Notes: a model not told the origin generated them from the letters alone. A stretch of 64,000 bases of DNA from Phymorhynchus buccinoides (GCA_017654935.2 CM065691.1:33518925-33582924); one strand, 5' to 3'. Counted from the stretch's first letter, positions 24,126 through 37,477 are shown. Program-made: numbers and translations.

Positions 24126-24338
24126 TAAACTGGAGCCAAAAAGTTAAGCAACCCTTAACATCAGGGTGGGAGTTATTCACAACGCAGTTTGCATGTAAAG
24201 CAAAGTCAAATTAGTAATGCTGGTCGGTAAATGGAAAGACTAATTTTTTGTTGTTTACAAACAAATCTGTGTCAATCAGTCAGAGAAATACTTTGCATTC
24301 TTTTACAAAAGGTTGCTTAACTTTTTGGCTCCAGTTTA
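24126..24338. mobile_element. TA-flanked MITE
   Basis: TAAACTGGAGCCAAAAAGTT and AACTTTTTGGCTCCAGTTTA are perfect inverted ends with TA borders. About 210 bp, no ORF. Tc1/mariner-type MITE inferred. Confidence 0.75.
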
Positions 24339-24744
24339 TTTCAGAATTAGATTCGTGTATGGGGGTATGCAAATAATCACAGTGAACATGGGTGCAACTT
24401 TTCCTGGTATACAAGGATTTCCTGTATTTGAATTTTACCAGAAAAAGAAATTCCTTTTTTTCAAATTTGTCAAACAAGATCTTTGTGTGTCTACTGTATT
24501 TTTCAAACACTTTATAATAAGCATTTGTATAAATTGTGGGGAAAAAGCAAACTAAAATACCTTCATAAATACATTTTTGCTTCATCTGCAGGGGGACATT
24601 ACCACTTTCAGTTTTTTTCATTTTGTGTAGTAGGATTTAATCGGATTCATAGTAGGCTTATTTAATTAAACTCGTACCTCACAGTTTGATAGTCGTACGA
24701 TTGTCGTTAGATGTGTGCATCAGGGCCTTTACATTCTTCAAATA

Positions 24745-25125
24745 GTGTAGAGTGGCACAGTGGTAGCGCGTTCGCCTCGTGTCAAGTAAACCCGAGTTCG
24801 AACCTGGATACAGGGGATTTTTCCTCTCACTTTACACTAGGCCTTAACGGTCTGAACGTGGAGTCTTTCGGATAAAACCGAGGTCCCGTGTGCCCATGCA
24901 CTTAGCACACGTTAATCCCAGTGGCAACGAAAAAGTTGTCATTTGGTCAAAATTTAACCGACCCACACCCACCCTTCCTTCCTCATCAATCACACAAAAA
25001 TCGCATGCAAAAAACAACAACAAATGGGTGGCGCGCCTCTGGCTGCGACGCGCTCTCCAGGTGGGAGCAACCCGAATTTCACAAAGACGCCTCTGTGACT
25101 ATAAAGTACCCTAATACTTAATCAC
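24745..25125 (+). mobile_element. SINE-t, full-length reference copy
   Basis: The tRNA-like head has an A box (TGGCACAGTGGTAGCGCG) and B box (GAGTTCGAACCTGG) at normal spacing for RNA polymerase III. Then follow the conserved body (GAGTCTTTCGGATAA, CCATGCACTTAGCACACGTT, GTGGCAACGAAAAAGTT) and a tail with GTGACTATAAAGTACC. It does not fold as a functional tRNA at the acceptor stem. Confidence 0.88.
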
Positions 25126-25274
25126 ACCCTCGTGCGTGTTTTGAACGCGGCGATATTTGTTTTATTCTTCTACAATTTGTTCTTTTTTTACCCGCTGCCC
25201 TAAGAATTGTTTTGGGTCCAAATCAGGTACTCTAGTCTGACAAGTCAAACAGGCTTACTAAAACAAACGATGAT

Positions 25275-25842
25275 AAGTGCAACGCCGAGCGGCTGCAAAG
25301 TCCCCTCGCAGCATCGCCGAGCTACTCCGAAATCGGAATGTGTCGGTTGTACACATACATAAAAACGCATCAAAACAGCACGTAACTATATAAAAACGCA
25401 TCAAAACAGCACGTAACTGAATAGTTTTTGATATATAGCCTTGGGGTTCGGACACGTGATTTGAGCGCGCGCGATCATGCGCACACGCGCGCACAGAAAA
25501 ATTCATGACACCTGTGTTATAGACCATTCATCAAGAAATGTTGTGAAAAAAACCTGCATTAAAATAGATGCAAAACTTCGCGAGATATTAGCGATTATGT
25601 GTTTCGGGGTTTGAACCCCGTAACTGGCGCGACCTTGACCTTAATGTCAAACTAAATACATCAGTGGATAGCTCGCATCTTGGCAAACTAGTATACCAAA
25701 TTGGATGATGATAGACTGAATAGTTTTTGAGAAAAACGGACGAATAGCCGGACGGACGGAGGCACGCCGGACGGACACCGGACGGACGGACGGACCAGAC
25801 AAAAACAATAGCTCCCCGAACCTTCGGCTCGGGGACTAAAAA
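25275..25842 (-). mobile_element. EL580 repeat, copy 2
   Basis: Inverse of 14089-14662, with the same GTCC-rich head and CCGAAATCGGAATGTGTCGG tail block. Confidence 0.8.
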
Positions 25843-26233
25843 TAACGTGTCTAGAAATTGAACACGGGTGCGCGTTATACAGTAGAAAGCTTTCAGTATG
25901 TAAGTAGGGCCTAACAATTAAGGACCAGAATTTAGCTCAATTTCGTGTTAGCACACACGCCTACTGCGCGATTTAGGCGATGCCTGTCCTTTAAAACAAC
26001 AACCGGAAGACATTTTGAATTTTTTATAAACAAAGAAATATTTTTAATTGTTCTGACCAAAAAAAGGTCATAATACGTTTAATGGTAGCCCCCCCCCCAT
26101 GTTACTTTTTTACTTTTATGTATGTTAAAAAGAAAATATCGTGTTCCATCATGTATACTTCGAGATTTTAATGAAAGGAGTGACTTCAACGTCTGGTGCT
26201 TAATATACAAACAAAATCACACACACCACGTTT

Positions 26234-26505
<272 letters not shown>

Positions 26506-26967
26506 CTAAGGTTAGCACAAATGAGAACAAGTATAATTATATAACAAGAGATGTGGGTATGTTCGTTCACTATGTCTAAGAGAAGAATCAATGTAATTTG
26601 GTTAAAGTTGTTTTTGAGTTATTGTCAAGGTATTTCTATTAGCTTGAATGATCGTTGTGCGGTTTGATTGTACATGTCCCCATGTGGATAGGCCGGAGGA
26701 CTCACATTAAAAATCCAGTGTTCCAGTGTTCTCTCTCTCTCACTCGTTTGCTCATTTTCCTTTTTACATAGGCCTACTAACCTACTCACTTAGTGTTAGA
26801 ACTACCAAGAGCGTATGCAGTGTATTACAAACCGTTGGTAATGATGCAGTTATGCAAAGCATTGCCTCCATCAAAGGGATGGCAAATTGCTGACAAACAA
26901 TAAAAAGGGGAGGGGGTGGGGGTGGGGAGCTTTAATCGTGTATTTATTACCCCTCAATTTCCTTTGT

Positions 26968-27185
26968 TAGGGGAAGACGGGGTAAAAAGCGCATGGGCGG
27001 GTAAGAAGCCCACCCCAATTATCTCATGAAATGAAGCAAATTTCTGTCTCATTTTGCCCATGAGACGAGCGTTAATGTCTAGCATTCGTCTCATGGGCAA
27101 ATTTGTCTGAAAGTTTCTTTATTTCATGGGATAATTGGGGTGGGCTTCTTACCCGCCCATGCGCTTTTTACCCCGTCTTCCCCTA
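26968..27185. mobile_element. Pal218 MITE, copy 4
   Basis: TA-flanked palindrome with a few arm mismatches. Confidence 0.9.
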
Positions 27186-27289
27186 TTTTCTTCACCGATG
27201 GTCTTCCATAAGCTTAAATAAATTATATTTCGTGAGGGAGATCATTCCTCTGCCCTTTCCCCCCTCCCGAAATATGCCTGTCTATTATG

Positions 27290-27640
27290 TCTGAGGGCCA
27301 ATAGTAAATGAGAGCTGTACTATAACTGGTATTCTACAGTATTTGAATATCATGCTACGGCTTAGTCTTTCGTGGAAGGCCATGACTCTCGAACAAGTGG
27401 GTCCTTGCACCGGTTCTGGTGCTGCAGCTAAAGGGATTGGTTGGCCTTTTGGGACCTTCCCCAACGCCGACTCTCGTCCTCAGATCCCTTGGGCCGAGAG
27501 AGTGGGGATGTACCCTGGGCGAGGCGTCTCCACTATAAACTAATTCTCGCCCAGCCCGCCAGAATGGTATATATGCCCCCTCTGCTATCTGGCAGTCATT
27601 GTCGGAAACGACAGACAGGCAACAACATCATGTCTGTAAA
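27290..27640 (+). mobile_element. SINE-M, full-length copy
   Basis: GGGCCAATAGTAAATGAGAG, GTCTTTCGTGGAAGGCCATG, GGTTCTGGTGCTGCAGCTAA, TGGGACCTTCCCCAACG, GGGGATGTACCCTGGGCGAG, TATCTGGCAGTCATTGTCGG. The other copies are at 15838 and 51985. Confidence 0.75.
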
Positions 27641-27746
27641 ATATACTACATGTAGAACTAATCAACAAGTCACTGACAGATTTGCCGGAGAACTACAAGA
27701 TTGTTCCGCAAAACAAACAACCACAACAACAACAACTTGACAACAA

Positions 27747-28306
27747 CAAGTGCAACTCCGAGCGGTTGCAAAGTCCCCTCGCAGCATCGCCGAGCTACTC
27801 CGAAATCGGAATGTGTCGGCTGTACACATACATAAAAACGCATAAAAACAGCACGTAGCTACATAAAAACGCATCAAAACAGCACGTAACTGAATAGTGT
27901 GTTTTTTATATATTGCCTTGGGGTTCGGACCCGTGATTTGAGCGCGCGCGATCATGCGCACACGAGCGCACAGAAAAATGTCATGACAACTGTGTTATAG
28001 ACCATTCATCAAGAAATGTTGTGAAAAAAACTGCATTAAAATAGATGCAAAACTTCGCGAGATATTAGCGATTATGTGTTTCGGGGTTTGAACCCCATAA
28101 CTGGCGCGACCTTGACCTTAATGTAAAACTAAATACATCAGTGGATAGCTTGCATCTTGGCAAACTAGTATACCAAATTTGATGATGATAGACTGAATAG
28201 TTTTTGAGAAAAACGGACGAATAGCCGGCCGGACGGAGGCACGCCGGACGGACACCGGACGGACCAGACAAAAACAATAGCTCCCCGAACCTTCGGCTCG
28301 GGAACT
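27747..28306 (-). mobile_element. EL580 repeat, copy 3
   Basis: Same layout and orientation as copy 2; preceded by CAACAACAAC at 27715-27750. Confidence 0.8.
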
Positions 28307-28534
28307 AACAAAAACCATCACAACCACCAATAAATGAAGAGTGTGGGTGGTCCTACAACTTTGTTGATGCTTGTAGGATTATTTTGAAAACACTTCTCTG
28401 TAAACACCTTTCCGTACAAAAGCATCAGAAAAAAGCAGTTCTACCCTAAAAAAAAAAGAAGAAGCCTAGAAACGATATTGACGTAGAATTTCTGGATATT
28501 TCTCTTTTTTTAAAATATTTTACAGTTTTACAAT

Positions 28535-29138
<604 letters not shown>

Positions 29139-29173
29139 GCTGATTCTAGCGTGGCCTGTCATTGTGTTTGCAG

Positions 29174-29257
29174 ATCCAGGCTCAAGCACCGTCCATGTCC
29201 AGCAGGTCCCAGCGTGACAGACAGCGGAGTTTGGCATCGGGAGTCCTGGTGCACAAT
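29174..29257 (+). CDS. PDGF/VEGF-like gene, putative exon 2 (pro-region)
   Basis: Acceptor TGTTTGCAG and donor CAAT/GTCAGT bracket 28 codons in phase 0-0: [20 protein letters not shown] and on to VLVHN. The Arg-rich R-S-Q-R-D-R-Q-R stretch suits a processed pro-region. The donor has C at +3, which is weak. A second frame ([11 protein letters not shown]) is also open, so the frame rests on phase agreement with exons 1 and 3. A (CA)n tract starts 13 nt past the donor. Confidence 0.5.
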
Positions 29258-29270
29258 GTCAGTGAGAACA

Positions 29271-29340
29271 CACACACACACACACACACACGCGCACGCA
29301 CACGCACACACACGCGCGCGCGCGCGCGTGCGCACACACA
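29271..29340 (+). repeat. (CA)n/(CG)n microsatellite
   Basis: CA tract with CGCG runs directly after exon 2. Confidence 0.93.
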
Positions 29341-29480
29341 TCCGTGGGGATATATATCCGTGGGGATACCAGGGGGTACTTCATACAACATTCCCCCATA
29401 TTCTGGAAGTCTGTGCTTGTAAACTTCCTCTAATCTGTCACTCTCTTTGACTCTGGCTTTTCCCTTTGCTTACTGTCATC
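29341..29480 (+). mobile_element. SINE-GAA fragment
   Basis: GGGGATACCAGGGGGTACTT, CCCCCATATTCTGGAAGT, TTTGACTCTG and TTTCCCTTTGCTTACTGTCA match the family. The tail half is missing. Confidence 0.75.
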
Positions 29481-29602
29481 TTGATTGATACTACTCAACA
29501 AAATTTAAGTTCCACTTTTGTCACTGGGCCTGGTCATATGACCAGTGATACACTGGTCCCCAAACACTAATTGCTCTTCCCCCATGATGTCCAATCATAA
29601 CA

Positions 29603-29826
29603 GGGATGAGAACATTACGTGTGTGACCGTTTTTTTGATTACCCCGCCACGTGGGCAGCCACACTCCGACTTCGGATGATTTTTAGACTGATGATGTTAT
29701 GCTATAGGAGAATGTCATGGCTTAACAACCCCCGCACAACCTTGCAGAACATAACACCATTTTGATGTAGCCTTGGTGTTCTAGCTTATGTCAACTGGTC
29801 TAACACAGTCACGTGCCAAGGCGAGA
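29603..29826 (-). mobile_element. SINE-CAA, 5' half
   Basis: Shares GGGATGAGAACATTACGTGT, CACGTGGGCAGCCACACTCC and the long 5' part (CATAACACCATTTTGATGTA, CTTATGTCAACTGGTCT) with the copy at 42456. The (CAA)n tail end is missing. Confidence 0.75.
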
Positions 29827-29898
29827 TGAATCAATCACCGAACCACCATCACATACCCCGTTCTATATACTTCTCTAATTAAAAAAAAAAAAGACCCG

Positions 29899-30150
29899 GT
29901 GTGGCATTCTCAAAATGGATTTGTTCTCAACATGTCTGCGCATGTGCGAAGAGTTAGGGATAGGTTTAGGGTTAGGGTTATGGATAGGGATAGGGTTAAG
30001 GTTAGGGTTAGGGTTAGGGTTAGGGTTAGGAATAGGGTTAGGGATAGGGTTAGGGATAGGGATAGGGTTAGGGATAGGTTTAGGGTCAATTTAGTGTCGA
30101 ATACACAAAAGACAAAATGTGATGGTACGTCATGATCGATTTCGCACATT
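29899..30150 (+). repeat. Interstitial telomere-like tract inside a repeat
   Basis: 29949-30090 is built of TTAGGG with GGGATA, GGTTTA and GGAATA variants. It is framed by TTCTCAAAATGGATTTGTTC at 29909 and ACACAAAAGAC plus ATGGTACGTCATGATCGA, the same modules as the foldback at 4525-4885. Confidence 0.8.
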
Positions 30151-30414
30151 AAAAAAAAAAAAAATTCCGTTTGCGTTTTTGTTTTTATTGTAGATTCCCA
30201 TCATGGTAGGCATAGGTTAGAAGGCTATGCCACTCTTGGATAGATGTTGATTTGTTTGTATGTTGTCCTCTCCACCATTGTTTTGTTGTTTGTTTTTTTA
30301 TCCCTCCACTGTCCCCGCCTTCTTTTGTTTTCCTTTTTCTCTCTCTCTTTTTTTTTCTTTTTGGGCGGTTCATCATTTTTTTCTTCTTTTTTTTTCCGTT
30401 GTTTTTTCTTCATA

Positions 30415-30592
<178 letters not shown>

Positions 30593-30942
30593 CTCTGACA
30601 TTTCCATGTGTGTGTGTAATACTAAGATGGACATTTGTGGTGAACAATTAATGTTACATTTTGATACATAGATGTCTGGGTTTCTGACTGATCTGGTGTA
30701 TGGTGTACTGACCCATTCATTGTTTTGTTTTTCATGTGTGTATAATGCGCACAAACAAAGAAAACAAAAGATAGAGGCCCGTTTGTCAATTATCCGCGCG
30801 TCTAGACCGACGGGTCCACTGTAGCTGTAACATTAACAGAAAAAGTCAAACATTAGACATAGTTATATCAATATGGAAAGATTCACAACTAGAAAAGAAA
30901 TAGTTGCAGCTTTTTTGTTTGTTTGTTTTTTGGAAAAAATAT

Positions 30943-31350
30943 TGTGGGGGGGGGGGGGGGGGGACCTTTCCATTGTTCATCTCCCCAGCGCCTCACGACC
31001 CTTGCAAAAGTGAGCAAGAGTGTGTAAGAGGAGTGAACGGAGTAAAGGCTGTACACTAACAACAACACACACTTAAACAATTCTGTGTTGTACTTGATTT
31101 TTTTCCCCTTTTAATCTCATTGACAATCAAAATGCTTATTCTGTTTTTGCTTTAAATTGGGAAACAGACTTGCATTTTTTGGATCCGGAGGATTAATCGA
31201 GAGTGGTTCCTTTCCATTGTTCATCTCCCCAGAGCCACACGGCCCTTGCTCTAGAGAAAGCGAAAGTGAGCAAGGGTGTGTAAGAGGAGTGAACGGAGGA
31301 AAGACGTGTATCCACTCACCCAAACAGCTTAAACATGTCTGTATTGTAAT
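30943..31350 (+). repeat. Two diverged direct repeats about 240 bp apart
   Basis: CCTTTCCATTGTTCATCTCC, GTGAGCAAG, GTGTGTAAGAGGAGTGAACG and a TTAAAC tail occur at 30964-31110 and 31208-31350. A G-run precedes the first. Non-coding segmental duplication or two copies of one element. Confidence 0.7.
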
Positions 31351-31424
31351 TGGTTTTCAAATATTACTGACAAAGGCACTGCTGATTCTGGGTTTTTTGA
31401 AAATACTTATACACATTTTTGCAA

Positions 31425-32672
31425 TCAAAATAACATGATTAATTTTTTCAAAGTTAAATCGTTTACTTTGTTATCTGAGAATTTTCCAAACAGAACATCA
31501 GCAACAGAAAGTGTCAATTTAACGTTATACTGTACCAGTATAAACTGGCAGATATATCTCCGGAAAGAATTAACAGTTGGACATAAATAAAAGAAGTGTT
31601 CAATATAGTCTACTTCGTCGGGACAATAAGAGCATTTATTATCATTTCTTGTTTTCATCTTACACAACATTATATTCGTGGGATATATGTTATGTAAAAG
31701 TTTCCAGTGTAACAATCTGAGTCTTGTTTCTTTTGTGCACTGATGGGGGTACAACCAGTGTTTCTTAGTTAACTCTAGCCCAAGTTTGTTCTTCCAAAAA
31801 CCTACGGCGCAAGGAATAGAACACTGCATTGAACATAATTGTTTACGAAAATCTCTGAGAAGCTGATTTGTCATTTTCAAAATAGATTCCCAAAATTTTA
31901 ACTCTTTTTTCCCCCAAACAAACCCATAGAATGAATCATTACAAAACTTCTTACTTCCAAGCCACATTGCCGTAGATTTATTCTGGTTTAGTACCAATCC
32001 TGAGACTAAGGAGAATTCATTGATTATGTTAAGCGTATGCTGCATATCCATTTCATCTCTTAAAAACAGGGTTACACCATCAGCGTAAAGTGCGATTTTT
32101 ATAAGACTTGCAAGTAAGTCATTATCACATGTCCATAAATTTAGGCCTTTAATATCATTACAGTGTCTGATTTTAATTGCTATGAGCTCTATAGCCACTG
32201 CAAACATCAAAGGTGAAAAAGGACAACCTTGCCGAATTCCTGAATCAACTGGAAAATACTCTGATATCCAGCCACTGTACTTAATACAACTTTGTGCATT
32301 GGCCATTATCACCTTCACCCAGTTCATAAAGTCTGGACCGAAACCAAACTTCTTACAGGCAATTATCATATAGTCCTAGGATATGCGATCAAATGCTTGA
32401 GAATAATCAATATTTACCAGCAAGCCAGGTTTATCCTCTATATTAAGTTGCTCTATAACATCATCTATAAGCCTCAATAACTTAGCTGAACGACGACCTT
32501 TAATGAACCCCACCTGATCGTCATTCACAATATCATGCATTACGTCTCCCAAACGGATAGCCATAGCCTTAGTCAAAATTTTATAATCACTATTTGTTAA
32601 AGAAATTGGTCTTCAATTTTTTTTAATTGTTTCTAGGCAATTCCTTACCTTTATGTATCAGAGTAATAACGG
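31425..32672 (-). pseudogene. L1/Tx1-like LINE ORF2, dead copy
   Basis: Reading right to left: AVITLIHKGKE (32672), a frameshifted NWRPISL region, DYKILTKAMAIRLGDVM, DQVGFIKGRRS, VNIDYSQAFDRIS, a TAG stop where Trp is usual (32374), the GIRQGCPFSPLMFAVAIE block, then the active-site strand with YADG instead of YADD (about 32075), LNQNKSTAM, and a C-terminal Cys-His segment (CSYCPDEVDYIEHFF) like the zf-RVT domain. The catalytic Asp change, stop, frameshift and an internal deletion after the LGSKK segment mean no activity. It lies antisense in intron 2 of the growth-factor model. Confidence 0.85.
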
Positions 32673-32751
32673 CCTTTTCGCACATGCGCAGACCTGTTGG
32701 GAACAAATCCATTTTGAGAATGCTACACCGGTTCTCGCGAATATCAAGACC

Positions 32752-32938
<187 letters not shown>

Positions 32939-32941
32939 CAG

Positions 32942-33146
32942 ATAAGCAGGGGCGCAGGAGGGGAACACAGAGGGATGGGGGCAGAGCGGTCAGAGGATAG
33001 TGGTGATGATGGAGGGCCCAGCATCAGCAGCAGCAGAAGTCCAGAGACGTGGCGGGACCTGCTTGCCCAGAACAACGTGACCAGTTTAAGAGACTTCCTT
33101 GCTTTGCTGGACAACAGGGATGGACAGCCGGTCAGAGAGGAAGACC
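32942..33146 (+). CDS. PDGF/VEGF-like gene, exon 3 (pro-region)
   Basis: Acceptor TATCAG follows directly on the CT tract; donor GACC/GTGAGT is consensus, phase 1. The 68 codons run from ISRGAGGEHRG, through an acidic GDDGG and Ser-rich part, to SPETWRDLLAQNNVTSLRDF and VREED. The last third should form amphipathic helix (WRDLL, LRDFLALLD) and has an N-glycosylation sequon (NVT, residue 91). Non-repetitive composition inside a sea of repeats and a perfect donor support it. Alternative acceptors exist at 32949, 32956 and 32970. It would be part of the propeptide before the cystine knot. Confidence 0.72.
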
Positions 33147-33156
33147 GTGAGTTCTC

Positions 33157-33760
<604 letters not shown>

Positions 33761-33963
33761 GAAGACCCAAGTGTTCAGGCACTATGTCCTAAAGAGCTTA
33801 ATATGCTAATAGGACGCTAAAGCCAAAGCACCCGATCCAAAGAATCGGGGTGCGCTAGTCCGACATTTGCTGCCTCGCGCTACAGAGAAAAAGGTAGGGA
33901 TAAAGAGTTGTGGCACGCGAGGAGGAAGGCAGAATGAGGCCACACGGCTCCACTCGCTGTGCG

Positions 33964-34514
33964 TTTAAAGGGGCACCCTGACGGATGAGTTTTTGCAAGA
34001 AATACGTGGAGATCACCAGAAAAACAGCCTTTTCAAGGATCGGAACACTCACTTTGCTCTGGTTTCCTAGAAATCAAACCGTCAAAACGGCGATTCCTCC
34101 TTGGCTGAGTTACTGGAGAGAGGAGCCATTTTGAACGGGGTGGGTGGAGGCCACTGAGAGTGGCTGCCGCTTTTTGTTTGTTTTGTAGTGCAGTAAACAA
34201 AAAAAGGGAGCTATTTCCTTTGTTGTGAGCGAAACTCCTTTCGGTAAACTGTATAAAAACTGTACAAAAAGGCTTGTATTGTGGAAATTTCGTGCAAACG
34301 ATTTGGTCTAACTCAGGCGGCCATTAGTTAAGAAAGAGTTTCACTGAAAGAATTTGACTTTTAGCACCTTCGCCAAAGAGGAATCGCCGATTTGACGGTT
34401 TGATTTCTAGGAAACCAGAGCAAAGTGAGTGTTGCGATCTCTGTAAAGGGTGTTTTCCTGGTGATCTCGACGTGTTTCTTACAAAAAACTCATCCGTCAG
34501 AGTGTCCCTTTAAA
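33964..34514. mobile_element. MITE with about 145-bp inverted ends
   Basis: TTTAAAGGGGCACCCTGACG, GGATGAGTTTTT, TTTGCTCTGGTTTCCTAGAA and ATCAAACCGTCAAA on the left have their complements on the right, ending GAGTGTCCCTTTAAA. 551 bp, no ORF. It ends 64 bp before exon 4. Confidence 0.8.
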
Positions 34515-34578
34515 AACACCACCAGGCGTGTGAAATTAATGATGGCTATATAATTAATTATGTTGGGCTTTGTTCCAG

Positions 34579-34629
34579 TGTTTACCCCACAAGAAAACGA
34601 GGACGGGAAACGAGTCATCGCAGGGTCAG
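34579..34629 (+). CDS. PDGF/VEGF-like gene, exon 4 (linker)
   Basis: Acceptor TTTGTTCCAG and donor TCAG/GTAGGT bound a 51-nt exon. With the phase-1 base from exon 3 it reads LFTPQENEDGKRVIAGS plus a phase-1 G, and that G completes a Gly codon with the first two bases of exon 5. It contains a dibasic KR (residues 125-126), a likely convertase site separating propeptide and growth factor. Short length makes it uncertain alone, but both junction phases agree. Confidence 0.65.
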
Positions 34630-34905
34630 GTAGGTACGCACCACGATTAAGTCCCTTGTTTTTTCTAGGTAGCTGTGACCCACATACAAATGTCCCCAAC
34701 TTCAAATCGAGGCTGCTCTTTAAAATGATGTTTCGTTTCCAATTCGGGGACAACCTGGTCAAAACAAGATTTCTTACCAGCTGTAAGAGGGAAAGCACAT
34801 GAAACCCGTGATTTTGACACGTGACCTGGTGGGTCTTTAACAATCAGTTCGGTGTGCTTACTGCTTAGTAGCCGAACATGATACTGGCAGCAAGGAGTTG
34901 ACTGC

Positions 34906-35123
34906 TAAGGGAAGACGGGGTAAAAAGCGCATGGGCGGGTAAGAAGCCCACCCCAATTATCTCTTGAAATGAAGCAAATTTCAGTCTCAATTTGCCCATG
35001 AGACGAGCGTTAATGTCTAGCATTCGTCTCATGGGCAAATTTGACTGAAATTTTCTTTATTTCATGAGATAATTGGGGTGGGCTTCTTACCCGCCCATGA
35101 GCTTTTTACCCCGTCTTCCCCTA
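34906..35123. mobile_element. Pal218 MITE, copy 5
   Basis: TA-flanked; left end AAGGGAAGACGGGG has one change. Lies in intron 4. Confidence 0.9.
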
Positions 35124-35231
35124 TTCTGGAAATCTTGGCTGGAATTGGTTTGAAATAGAAATAATTTGCTCAGCGGGAGACATTCCTAGTCTCGGCCAAG
35201 AGGACTTTAGGATAGTTATTTAGCATTGGAG

Positions 35232-35515
35232 AAGGTCCCTTCCCCTTGGGGATACCGGGGGTCTTTTGTAAAAAAAATAGTTTCCCCTCCTTCTGGAAGT
35301 TCTGTGCTTGTAACTTCCTCCTCTAATCTGCCACTCTTTGACTCTGCCTTTTCCCTTTACTTTCTGTCATCTACTATCTTTCTGATTTATTGGCCCATTC
35401 TCCTGCCTTTTTTTTTTTTTTTTCAGAAAAAAGAAAATCTTCCAAATATTTTTTTTCCTTTGAGCTCCTCCGAAATCGGAATGTGTACGCAGCGGCAAGA
35501 CCAGTGAACTTGCCA
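35232..35515 (+). mobile_element. SINE-GAA copy
   Basis: GGGGATACCGGGGGTCTTTT to GAGCTCCTCCGAAATCGG and AGACCAGTGAAC. No GAA tail. Confidence 0.8.
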
Positions 35516-35642
35516 GACGAAAACTTAACTGTTTGTTACTTTTTGAAAATCCAGTCATCACGATGACAAATCCAGATCAACTGCAAAGTTCAGCCTTGGC
35601 AACTTTATATATAAAACTCAACTTGAGTATATGTTACGTTAC

Positions 35643-36085
35643 GCCCAATCCATGAAATTGCCCATTTCATGAAATGGACAAAATGGTTTGCCCAGTTCGT
35701 GAAATAGCCAATTTATAATTTGCAATTGAGAAAAGCAAAATGAATAAAAAATAGTTTTCGTTCGTTAGCACACATAGATCAAGAATGGGTTCAAACAAAT
35801 GAGAAATCTCATCTTTTTTTAATTATTTGATTCAGTCTTAATTTGATCAAACGTTTGATTCAACATGTGGCTCAGGCATGCCCCAGCTTAGCATCTGGTC
35901 GAGTTTTGGGGGAAGGATAGGGGTGCAAATACAATGTAGAAAAATGTGATACCATTGAACCAATCTTAATCAATAGGCCTACATGTGTGGATGGGGATTC
36001 AAAAATGTGATATACCTTGTCCATTTCATAAATTGGGCAAAGCAATTTGCCCATTTCATGAAACAGGCAATTTCACGGATAGGGC
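35643..36085. mobile_element. MITE with GCCCAATCC ends
   Basis: Ends GCCCAATCCATGAAATTGCC and GGCAATTTCACGGATAGGGC are inverse. GCCCATTTCATGAAA-type words are repeated in both subterminal regions. 443 bp, no ORF. Confidence 0.75.
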
Positions 36086-36384
36086 ATAGCTTATATATAG
36101 ATATATTTGAGTGATGTCTTAATTAGGCCTAACCTTTTTATACAGGGAGTCCCGTATGGCTTCGGCCGAGAGGACGTAAAATTTTAACTTTGTGAGGCCT
36201 AACCTTCCACAAAATTAAACCCGTTCATAAGTTTTTGGCCAAAATAATATTTACACACAAACAGGCAGGCAACGACCAAAACCATTATTCCCCCATGTAA
36301 TATCTTAACAAAAGTATTTTAACCAAAAAATTTTTGCTTTTGTTTTTACCTTGTGTTTTTATCCCTTTTTAATACGTGGTGGTA

Positions 36385-36460
36385 AGATTTAACGTGGTGA
36401 CAGCCCTGACATGGCCTTTGTTGTCCACGGGGCTATAATTTTAATCTTAATCTTAATCTC
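36385..36460 (+). mobile_element. LINE 3' tail fragment
   Basis: GGTGACAGCCCTGACATGGC, then CCACGGGGCTATAA and (TTAATC)n, the 3' terminus of a non-LTR element. Lies 46 bp before exon 5. Confidence 0.6.
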
Positions 36461-36505
36461 TGAACTCTGGCTCCGACTTTTTTATTGTTTCATATTCGCG
36501 TGCAG

Positions 36506-36690
36506 GAGACGTGCTGGCTCTGTCGGACGAGTGCTCTCCCCGCAACTTGTCCGTTCGCCTGGACCTGGACGTGTTTGACCCTGCCATGGCCTACTACCCG
36601 GAGTGCACCCGGGTGGAGAGATGCGGGGGGTGCACCCCCACCCCCTACCTGGCCTGTGTAGCCCGCGACAAGGACCACGTGGTTATGACG
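36506..36690 (+). CDS. PDGF/VEGF-like gene, exon 5 (cystine knot, first half)
   Basis: Acceptor CGTGCAG, phase 1. The exon encodes DVLALSDECSPRNLSVRL, then FDPAMAYYPECTRVERCGGC and on to LACVARDKDHVVMT. It aligns with the PDGF/VEGF domain: knot Cys at residues 141, 165, 171, 174 and 182, with the P-x-C-x4-R-C-G-G-C signature. The Cys that normally follows GGC is Thr175. An NLS sequon lies at 145. The donor ACG/GTCTGT is weak, but it keeps phase 0 with exon 6 and gives a continuous domain; the alternative GTAAAA at 36701 would throw exon 6 out of frame. A SINE-U starts 15 nt downstream. GC-rich, unlike its surroundings. Confidence 0.9.
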
Positions 36691-36704
36691 GTCTGTCCGC
36701 GTAA

Positions 36705-36798
36705 AATGGTGTTTTACGTCCTCTCGGTCTGGAACAGACACATATATGGGACATTTATAAATACAAAGATGGTGGGAACGATACTGGAGGCAATGCTA
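36705..36798 (+). mobile_element. SINE-U fragment at the exon 5 donor
   Basis: TGGTGTTTTACGTCCTCTCG, GTCTGGAACAGACACATATA and AAATACAAAGATGGTGGGAA match SINE-U. It starts about 15 nt after the exon. Confidence 0.8.
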
Positions 36799-37477
36799 TA
36801 CGGCCGCTATACTAATACGATTCGATCCCAATGCGATGCGATTTGATACTAATTGGGACGCGTGATTCTCGTGAAATGAATCTGATAAAATCCTACTGTA
36901 GTTTTGTCTAGTACTAGTCTCCCTCGCTTCTCATCCTGCATATCAGGCATATTCATTAGATTGGGAACTCTTTTCCTTCCACACCTCCATTCCCCAGTCC
37001 CTCTCCTCCCCCCTTCCCTTCACGCACGGAAACTAACCGCAACGAAGTAAAATGTTTGAAGTGAACGCCGAGTCCTTCGGATCGGGACTTAAAGCAAGTC
37101 TGACCTGTGCGCATTATGCAAAAATCGGCCAAAAGTCGATCAGAGTGGGAAGTGTCTTGACTCTGTGATATGAAAACAATCCTTTGAACTAATCTTAACC
37201 CTACAGTCTTAATAACTAAGCAAAGGCAAAAACGTGCATCCATTAGGACATTTTGAATAAAAAAACGAAATTGGACAAACCCCACATTTTCGCCCGTAAA
37301 ATAGGCCTAGATAATATACTGATGTTGTGAGCAGCCTGTCTCGCTCTTTTCTGTCAAGCAATTATTTCCCTCTACTTTTTTTTTAGTCCGGTTCTGTAAG
37401 AACGGGGATAGGCTACGTTATATTCGAATGTTGATATAGCCGTAAATATTCGAGTAAGAGAAATTTAAAAAAAATGA

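Noticed and set aside
24745..24830. Functional tRNA gene
   Set aside because: A and B boxes are present, but the sequence continues into a repeated SINE body and no acceptor stem closes.
36691..36846. Extension of the growth-factor frame beyond 36690
   Set aside because: The continuation is SINE-U sequence. Exon 6 phase requires splicing at 36690.
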